Shown here: positions 20,476 to 28,087 of the stretch, piece after piece
Layout of the letters: each line of letters starts with the position of its first letter
Position numbering within the stretch: position 1 is the first letter of the stretch
Assembly: GCA_000310025.1 (NCBI GenBank)
Contig: FN647849.1
Coordinates: forward strand, 219,763-247,849
Length of the DNA stretch: 28,087 bases
DNA from: Ectocarpus siliculosus
Lineage: Eukaryota > Sar > Phaeophyceae > Ectocarpales > Ectocarpaceae
Direction of reading: 5' to 3'
Made by a program: the position numbers and the translations under genes
Notes under the pieces: model-generated
What the model saw: only the letters and a program-made list of their open reading frames with translations
Told to the model about the DNA's origin: nothing
Databases searched by the model: none

Positions 20476-22556
20476 GTGTGCGAGACAGACAGACAGACCT
20501 GTTCCTTTGCGAATAGGAACGGGCTTGTAGGTGGCATCTCTTTTGTGTTTTTTGCAATTGGTTTTTTGTACCCCCGCGACCTTTGCTCTCTCTCTCTCTC
20601 TCTCTCGACTCTTTTCGAGGCGCAGGCGGGCGCCTGTGATCGGCCTGCGTTTGTCGTCTTCCATCTCCGCGCCCGCCGGAGGGCGCCAGTGGTATGTTCG
20701 CCCCCCCGGCGGCACAGGGCCGTCCCTTACTCCGATCTTGTGGAATCGTGCGTCCTTCGGTGCCACACGGCAGGCGGCGGCTCTCTTTTCCACACCGCTT
20801 TTTTTTCCGTGTTTATGTAGCTGTGTCGATTGCTGTGGGAGCAAAGCAAAAGCTGTGCGTGCCTGCTGCGCAATTCTCATTCAGCAAGTGTTGCACCCTG
20901 TGTGCCATCGATCACGGAGAGAGGCGCACCGTGTTGCGTTTCCTCCGTTTCGAGAAAGAAACCCTGCTGCTGCTGTTGTTGTTGTTGTTGGTTTGGATTG
21001 CGGGTGGCCTCCAATCCTTGCATGTGCGAATTGAATTGCGAAAGAAAGTGTCGGGTTGGGGAGAGGTGTCGGCGCTTCGCCCACGTGCGTGGATCCAGCC
21101 CAGGTTGTTCAATTGCCAGCAGGCACGACACGGCAGCTTTCCACTGAAAAAAACAGTAACCACTCCCAAGATCGGCGGTGAAAGCAGGGGCGCATTTGGC
21201 CGAGAGATACACACACGAATAATCGACCGTGTCGTGCGAACATCCCTGCTGAGCTGCCTTTTGGTTATCTGCCTCTGTCGTTTGTGGAGCAACATTGGGA
21301 GTATAATTACGGCGAGATCACCTGCTGCTGCTGCTGTGCCACCACATGCTGCCGTATTTCTATGGTATTTCTCACCCGGTTCTTCCTCTCTCCTCCTTGA
21401 AGCAAAGAGGGTTTGTGTACCTCGCAGCGGCAATGCATTTTTTGCTCTCTCAAATGTGTGAGGGAAAGGTGCTCTAGTATCATACACCCAGGAGAGTCAC
21501 GGGGCGGCTGACCCTCGATGTGGACACTGCTGGTTGTTTGTTACTTGTCGGAAGGACCGCATCGCCACGGCGGCAGACCTCCTTGCGCGCAGTTTATTTA
21601 GGGGGGTCTCCCTCGTTCTATGAAAAGGCAATGTTTTGGTGTTGCAGCCTCGGCAAGATTATTTTATTTGTATGCACGAAACGACGATAAGTGTTGTTGC
21701 TGGAGATTGACAAGAGAGGCACGTCCTCTCCACCCACGTTGAAGTGTACTGCTGTAGCCTGCCTCGTCTTGGCGAGGCCGACACCAGCCGTGGATACCCC
21801 CCAAAAAGCGGTCGTAGACACGACATTTCGCCGTGCGACCCCCTCGTGTTCGGTGAATGAATATGTACGCGTCTCGGCACAAACCAGGCACCCCACGCGC
21901 TGAATAAAAAACGATCGTCGGTCATGTTTTTGGGTTTCACTTGACAACCTTAACCTTTTGTTGTGCAAGGTGGAGGAGCCGGCCGTGGCTCGGAGTCCGA
22001 TCCAAAAACACGCAACGCCGTTCGGGCAGCAGCAGTGAAGTTCTCTTTTTCTTGCTTGAACCTTTTCGCGAATACCACTCGGAAGTGCAAGGTAGAGAGA
22101 GATCCATCAGCGTATCCTGGGATATTGAGGTGTGCCGCCCTCCGCCCTAACACAACCAGTATCGGCGATTCAGTTGAAATACGGGGATCGTGCTCGCTCT
22201 TTTCCCCTTATGTCTTCCAACCTTAGCATGTACCAGTAGAAGGGACGCATCCGGTTGATATCTCGAGGGGCAGAGGATCTCTCCGAACTACTAGTGTAGA
22301 TAAAGCAGCTGCTGATGATACAAGGCTAGACTTCATGCGATAGGTTGGCTGATCGTACTTTGTACGTTGAAGCATAATGCCGCGGAGTGATGGAGCATGT
22401 TGTCTAGGCGCAGAGCGGAGCCATGTGTAGATAGGACGAAAACACGCCTAAATAATAAATGCAAACACAGCTGTCGCAGCTGTAGCATATCACGTTTGTT
22501 TGTGCGATGTTTTTTTTTGCGCGTGACAAGTTCCGTCTTGCCCCTCCTCTCCGCGG

Positions 22557-22587
<31 letters not shown>

Positions 22588-25500
22588 CTTCACATTAAAC
22601 TCGTGTCAGTTGCTAATCCCAAAATGTAGCAAAAACGCGGTCCCTGATCACAAAAATGCTAAGAGCCATCAGACGATCCAAACAACACTCAAACTATTAT
22701 TAGCAAGAAAAGGGTACACAAGCCCGAAGAGGTACTCCTACATCCCTGCAGCAGCACGTTTGCGTGCCCAAAAACTGAAGTACCCGTCCACACACTACAT
22801 TCGACTACAGCAGCATCACCCCCCCTGTCCTACACTTTACCAAAATGAATGTCAACTACAGCGTACAGCTGTCTGGAGTGCTGCCTGTACAATACAATAA
22901 CACCATAGGGTAGGCATGGTACAAGTTCGGGGCGCGCAACTGCTGTCTGAAGTGTCACAATGCGTCCGTGGACATGAAGTGAAAAATAACAACCAACCAA
23001 AGCCATCATTGCAATTGACAATCACCGAATCTACCCCTGATCATCTGTGTTTGACACAACAGTGATAATAATGGACACTGATGAGAAATCGTTCCACATT
23101 GAAGGGCTCTTCCACGATGCAGGTACACAATAAAGGCATCCGGGCTATCCGTGCCATCTCTGCCGCGTCTCTCTACAAAACCAAGGACGTCATCACATAC
23201 ACACTAACGCTCAGGAAAAAAAATGGAAAATATTTGACAAAATGTTTGACAACACAAAATGTTCGTCCGTGCGTCACGGTTCGATGTCGTCCGTGTGCTC
23301 CGGCGCCGCTGCTCCGGTGTCGCTGCGGCCAGTCCTAGCACGACCAAAATCGATCCGCTCCGTCCGTACACGCTGTCGTTGCTGTCCTTCCCCAGTCGGT
23401 TCCTCGCTTTCTCCCTCGTTGCACTTAGGGTTCTTGGTCGTCAAATTCTCGCGCCGAAGGGTCAACCAACCCACTCAGCTCGTCACCTTTTTTTTAACCC
23501 TGACCCTTTGATGGCGAAGCCAGGTTACTGAGACAGTACAGCTCCCTCTAGCAAACCTGGGGCCGTGTACATAGTGCCCGTCCACCTTTCTGATGGCGTC
23601 TGCCTCCGCGCACAAAACTGAGATGGACATTTTGCTGTCTACACCGACGGCCATGAGGCCCGCGCATCTGCATTTTTGTAATCACGCATGTTGCTGGTCG
23701 GCTGGCGACACGGGAACTTTAACCCTCGTAGTAATGGGTAGTCGTCTCCCAATGATACGCTCGTCTTTTGGATGCTATTCGTAAAAGGGTTGCATGCAGG
23801 GGTCGGGTTGTGCTTTCCAGTCCAAGCGGTCACGGCATCTCAACCATACAACAGTTACAACGTCTGTGTCGCCCGTGGTCCACTGATGACCGACCGGGTT
23901 TGATTCCGCTCCCAAATTCGATTTCCGGGGTCACGAGCGTTGTTGCCGTTCATCAGTGGCCGAGTGCCCTCGGTAACCCTTGTGTGTACGCTGAACTTGT
24001 TCGAGGCTGCTGGCTCACTTCGGAAATTGTTCCGCAGTTCTTTCACCAATGGTAACACGACGGTCATTGGGAAACCTTGAGATATTTCATTGCCATGCTG
24101 AATCTTGAAAATCACCATCTTCATCCTACCCGCTACCACCCATTACCATATTTCCCCTCTCCCTTTCCTAATATGTAGCCATAACGTACGGTACGGGCAG
24201 ACACGGAACGGTGTGTCCTCCCGGGCCCAGCTGTAGATGAAGGAGCGTCGTCACTTCCATTTTTGACACGTGCCCGATAAGGATGTGTTCTTGCTTCTTT
24301 CCGGTACATTTCACTTTGTTTTACCCGTGCTTGTTCGAGATTATTATGAAGGTGTGTGTTCTAACTTGTTATTTTGCACGTATGCATATGTGTGTAGCGT
24401 GTTTGTCGAGGACCCTACTGGTAAATCCAAGCTTCAAGCGTGCGTGCTCTACTGTACGCATCTCTCTCTAAACCCCTTTCACTCGGCCCTCCCGCTTCTC
24501 TCCCCCTCCATAGGAAACTCGTTCACCGTGCACAACGACAAGGACTTCGAGACGCAGGTCCTGACGGCCAACTACCGGCATGGCAAGTTCTCGAGTTTCC
24601 AGAGGCAGCTCAACATGTACGGCTTCCGGAAGGTGGCGGACTGCTCCGACCGCACGTACTCCCACCCTTTCTTCCGCCGCGATCAATCTGACCTCCTCGC
24701 CCAGGTGCGTCGCGTCGTGAACGACACCGTCGGCGCCGCCAACGCCAACGCCACCTTCAGCCCCAGTGGAAACCCGGTCGTCAAGCGGCCTGCGCACGCA
24801 CTGGCACCCTCTGTCCGCCGCCCGAAGCTGCAGCAGGCCGGGGGCCGGAAAGGCGAGTCAGCGGACAACAGCGAGAGCGGCGGCGGTGGCTCCCGCCGGC
24901 AGGCCGCCCGCAAGAAGGCCCGGCGCTGCCGTGACGTCACGCCATCCTCGTCTTCTGCGGTGAGCACCGCGACGACCTCTGCTAGCGGCGGTGGCGGCCT
25001 TCGGCGCAAGCTGGCGAGCGGTGGTGGCGAGGCCGTCGGACGTGCAAGTCCGAGAGGGGACGAAGACAGCAGCAGTACGGTCTTCCCAGCCCCGTCGCAG
25101 CAGCAGCAGCAGCAGCAGCCGGGTCGCGCAGCCGCAGCAGCAATCGCCAGCACTACCCCGGCGGCACAGCAGACACGTCACACACCCCGCCCCTGGCCCC
25201 AGCAGCAGCACCAGCAGCAACACCAGCGCGTCAACGAGGAACAGCTGCACCACCAGCAGCGGCCGATCTCTGCGCAAGAGATTGCGGCCGGGCAGCGGAA
25301 TCCCTCCCTGCAGGAGTTCTCGTCCGTGTGGAGCCGGCACACGGGGCGCTGGGACGTGCCGGCCGTGAACGGCAGCAGCCTCGGTGATGACGGCGGCACG
25401 TGGACTACGGCTTCCTCTTCCGCGGCCTCGTCGGTGGAAGAGGCGGTGTCCCCGGTCCTGCTGCCCACCACCCCGGCCAGCCTCGACTGCAGCAAGAGCT

Positions 25501-26555
25501 TCGTCCCGCCGTTCCGGCTCCAACAGGACGTGTCTCCGAGCCTGGCGGACATGTGCCGCCGCAATGGCTACGGCGGACACCCCCCCAGCAGCAGCGGCGC
25601 GCCCACCAACACCTTCGGGCCGAGCAACCCCGTGCTCGTTAGCCCCGCCCCGGTGATGTTTGGCGGCGGCGGCGGCGGCGGCAGTGGCGGCGGCCGTGAT
25701 GCCGAGGTCGATGTGCTGGACGGCCGGAGAGGAGACCCCATGCCTTCGTCCACGGCGGCGACGTTTGCCCGCTCGTCGCCGGCTATGATGTACCACTCCG
25801 AGGCGCAGGGGCCCGTTGGACAGGACGCGCCGGGAGGGGGGCTCTACATCATGGGCGGCGGAACGGGGTGGCGTGGCGGCGGCGGCGGGAGAGGTGACGA
25901 GGGCGGGATTCCTCCGGCCGACGAGGCCGGCCACGGGCCGACGCCCACTAGGTGTCCGTCCTTCGACAAGATCTTCGGGCGCCAGGAGCCGCGCTCTTCG
26001 TCGCACGGCAGTGAGTGAATAAATGTACTAGCTTTCGCGCGAGATTGTTTCGATTGTTTGTAAGGAAACACGTTGGGAAGCTGGGTTTAGGGTGTGAAGA
26101 GATGGGCATACGGTCTGCATGCCCCCTCCCTGTTGCTATTTCCTCATAAACTCCTTTTCTCGCCAAGGTGGCGCTCCGTATCCCCTCGTACTTTTTTTTT
26201 TTTTCCTTCTCTGCCTCGCGCTCACGACTCTCCGTACGCTGGCTTCCCCATGTTGTGTCAGACCAACCCGGCATGGCGCAGCTGGACAACCCTCGCACCG
26301 CTAAGCCGGGCGCCGCCATCGACACCGGCAATGCTGTTGTGCCGGTTTCCCCGACAGCCTCGGCCAACGCCACTGCGGACGGATGGGACCTGGCGTGCCT
26401 AGGCGGCGCGGGCTGGGGCAGCCCGGACACAACGGAAAGCCCCGCGGCGGAGGTATGGGCGGCGATCCCTCCCCTCGTAGCGCAGGAGTCCTGCGAGCGG
26501 GGGGTGTCGCCAAGACCTTCGCCGTTCGGTGAGGCTGGCGGCGTGGGCGGAGTGT

Positions 26556-26620
<65 letters not shown>

Positions 26621-26908
26621 GCCGGGCCGTACAACCGTTCCCTGTCGCCCCCGCCCGCTTTCTCGTTTTCGGTGGCAGGGGGCGGGGCCGGCCGCAAAGG
26701 CGAGCCCTCGGTAGGCGGCGGGGCGGCGGCGACCGACCCGCTCAACTGGTCCGTCCTCAGTGACGACGCGGCCAAGGCCGGTATGCGGTTGGGCTACGCT
26801 GACGAGGGCTCGATGATGGCGACCGGCGGCGGCGGCGGCGGGGTCGTGCGCAGGGCGTCTCCGCCCTATTCGATCATGCCCCCCCCCGGGTTGGCTCCGT
26901 TGGGCTAA
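20274..26908 (+). CDS. HSF: Heat shock factor (HSF-type) transcription factor, three exons
   Basis: HSFs bind nGAAn arrays in the nucleus and activate stress or developmental genes. Exons 20274-20475, 24514-26010 and 26262-26908 join in matching phase (1/1, 1/1) into 781 residues. The DNA-binding domain spans ~41-134: FASKLFNVLQ and PVSWCLEG from exon 1, then NSFTVHNDKDFETQVL, the recognition helix FSSFQRQLNMYGFRKV (93-108) and SHPFFRRDQSDLL from exon 2. A basic RRQAARKKARR near 195 is a likely nuclear signal. The tail is Gly/Ser/Pro-rich with polyQ in exon 2 and 20 Gln in exon 3. I see no leucine-type HR-A/B trimerisation repeat. Start: the first ATG of the frame, at 20274. A shorter form ending at 26018 is possible if the second intron is kept. 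Confidence 0.93.
20476..24513 (+). other. HSF intron 1 (4038 bp)
   Basis: The intron runs from gtgtgc to ctccccctccatag and splits the Gly of the domain's GNSF motif. Contents: a CT tract (20586-20606), a GTT tract (22556-22587), a GCT/GTT-rich patch near 20970-20990, and a tRNA-like A/B-box pair (23819-23907). Several ORFs cross it, but none resembles a protein family. Whether it includes another exon in the 5' UTR or a non-coding RNA cannot be seen. Confidence 0.8.
23819..23907 (+). repeat. Possible degenerate tRNA-derived (SINE-like) element in HSF intron 1
   Basis: AGTCCAAGCGGT (23819-23830) resembles a Leu/Ser-type A box, and GGTTTGATTCC (23897-23907) is a B box with one mismatch. The spacing suits a long-variable-arm tRNA or a SINE. 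Stems are poor and no T-run terminator follows closely. Confidence 0.35.
24514..26010 (+). CDS. HSF: HSF exon 2 (rest of DNA-binding domain, low-complexity tail)
   Basis: The exon begins with two bases of the split Gly codon, then NSFTVHNDKDF and the helix-turn-helix. After ~residue 138 it is disordered: Gly/Ser runs, RRQAARKKARR, Gln/His-rich repeats. It ends ...PSFDKIFGRQEPRSSSHG at donor gtgagt (26011). Confidence 0.95.
26018..26023 (+). promoter_or_regulatory. AATAAA poly(A)-type hexamer overlapping an intronic stop codon
   Basis: AATAAA starts on the last base of the in-frame TGA (26016-26018), just inside HSF intron 2. If the intron is retained, the protein ends two codons past the junction (Ser-Glu-stop), and this hexamer could direct 3' end formation. 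Confidence 0.35.
26262..26908 (+). CDS. HSF: HSF exon 3 (polyQ C-terminal region)
   Basis: The acceptor is cccatgttgtgtcag (26261). Entered in phase 1 it reads QPGMAQLDNPRTAKPG, a Trp-containing acidic part (DGWDLACLGGAGWGS), 20 Gln, then Gly/Ser/Pro and MPPPGLAPLG followed by TAA (26906-26908). An ATG at 26273 could start a separate ORF, but the phase match and consensus donor favour one gene. Confidence 0.78.
26558..26617 (+). repeat. Pure (CAG)20 in HSF exon 3
   Basis: Twenty uninterrupted CAG codons encode polyGln. There are no CAA interruptions, so replication slippage and length variation between strains are likely. Confidence 0.95.
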
Positions 26909-28087
26909 CCGCGGGCGGCCCACGCCAAGAACGGTGGTGCTGTTTTTTTGTGTGCTGCACTCTCCCTTGTCGTGATGGTGTGCTGTTTCGGGGGGGCTCC
27001 GTGGAGTTGTAAGTCATGCCGGGCCAGCGCACGGTGGTTTTGTAGACCTGGCCCGCCGGTGGGACCGAATAGCAATCGTCAAGACTAAGCAACACACGCC
27101 GTCTTTTCGTTGCGCCCACTTTTTTTTTTTTAAGTTTGGTAAGCGCGCCTTTTTTGGCCTGTGGCGACTGACTCTTCGCTTGGCCCCCTTTTTTTTCGTC
27201 GCGCAGGCCGTTCACTTGTAACTTGATGCTTGTTGTGGATGGGGGAGGTGGAATCGACTCGAGCTTAGTTGCGCACGTATTTTTAAAACTGTCTTCCTTG
27301 TCTACCTTTTTGAGTGTTTTACGCACCTTCTCGCGAGTGTCGGATGTCGGATGTGATGAAAAGGGAGGGTGCCTGTGGGAAGGGGTGGGTACAGTGGGGG
27401 GCATGAAGGTGGGAAGTCCAATAGTCACGCTTGTGGGCAGGCGCCGTCAACAGAGGCAGTGCCACGCCAAAGTTATGGTACATGTTTGGCTCTCTGGGGG
27501 AGAAAGCCCGGGGGTGGGGGGGGGGTGGGGGGGGATCCAAGATAGATAATAGATGTGCGTGGGAGCCGCCTTTTTCCTGCTCAGCAGCACATGCCCTGTG
27601 ATTGTCGTCGTAAAGTACTTTCTCTTGTAACGGCAGCCGGCGTATCGCAAGCGAAGTTTTTTGGCGCGCCGTTTTCTTTCTCTCCGTTTCTCCTTTCCTT
27701 TTCCCAAGAGGCGAGTGCGTGTGAAGTTTGAACGAAAATAGGCGCTGTTCTGTCCCGCCCTTTGCTTGTTGGACTGGACGTTTTTTCGTTTTTCCTAGTA
27801 GTGTAAGCACTCATCCCCGCCTCCTGCCTTCCCGAAGATTGATCGTCGTACGCCCGGATAAAGTAAGAGCGACTGTAGGAGAGAAGTGTCAATCAAGCAC
27901 ATGGTGGTTTTTAGGTATGAGATGGGAGTATTAAATCATGCTGTCAGTACGGTACCGCATTCCCGTGTAACCTTTTTACGGCGCGGAGGGGTAATGGTGG
28001 TGGATGGGGGGTCGATTTTGTTTTTGCAAAGAAGCAGCAACGATCATGTCTGCGTGTTCCAGAGGGGGGGGGGGGGGGGGGGGGGGG
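26909..28087. other. HSF 3' flank and contig end
   Basis: No coding frame is supported. T-rich and G-rich tracts are frequent (for example 27509-27533), and the last 24 bases (28064-28087) are all G. An ATTAAA lies near 27932, probably too far from the HSF stop to be its signal. Confidence 0.55.

Noticed and set aside
20694-21461. 255-codon plus-strand ORF with a poly-Leu run
   Set aside because: It lies in HSF intron 1; the Leu run comes from a CTG/TTG repeat and no domain is visible.
22397-22900. 167-codon ORF with a poly-Val run
   Set aside because: The Val run is the GTT tract of HSF intron 1; nothing else in the frame is protein-like.
24858-26006. 382-codon minus-strand ORF (Arg/Ala/Leu-rich)
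   Set aside because: It is antisense to HSF exon 2. GC-rich repeats leave the opposite strand open; no family resemblance.
1-28087. CRISPR array, rRNA or intact transposase
   Set aside because: No regularly spaced repeat-spacer pattern, no rRNA-like sequence and no transposase or integrase motif was found on either strand.

Overview
This is a nuclear contig fragment from a eukaryote. All three recognisable genes are on the plus strand and all are split by GT-AG introns. The coding exons are rich in Gly/Ala/Ser/Gln. The intron-rich style, the CAG and CAGCCG repeats, the divergent single-finger DZIP1 homologue and the HSF-type factor fit a stramenopile, most likely a brown alga. That placement is inference. 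A DZIP1-family gene also implies a flagellated stage.

Layout. (1) 1-354 is homopolymer-shattered sequence ending in a C16 run, most likely an assembly-end artefact. (2) 430-2703 holds the last three exons of a cytosolic formate-tetrahydrofolate ligase (C1-THF synthase C-terminal region); its 5' part lies off the window. (3) 2704-4507 is intergenic. (4) From 4508 a DZIP1/Iguana-like basal-body protein gene runs rightward. Thirteen exons to 12081 can be chained with matching splice phases. They carry a polyQ N-terminus, the DZIP1 N-terminal domain, coiled coil, one C2H2 finger and the C-terminal 'GV...GMS..EY' block. A less certain chain of acidic Gly/Ser-rich exons continues to about 16865. 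(5) 16866-20273 is intergenic, with a fold-back element, a related hairpin and a tRNA-like Pol III element. (6) 20274-26908 is a heat shock factor (HSF-type) gene of three exons. A 4-kb intron cuts the DNA-binding domain, and an alternative 3' end exists at the second intron. (7) 26909-28087 has no gene I can support and ends in a G24 run.

The three genes act in unrelated processes: one-carbon metabolism, ciliary basal body, and stress or developmental transcription. Nothing indicates operon-like coupling. No prokaryotic defence system, CRISPR array, rRNA or intact transposase gene was seen. The most useful results are the exon reconstructions, which reveal two genes that are not visible as single ORFs, and the repeat and Pol III elements between and inside them.
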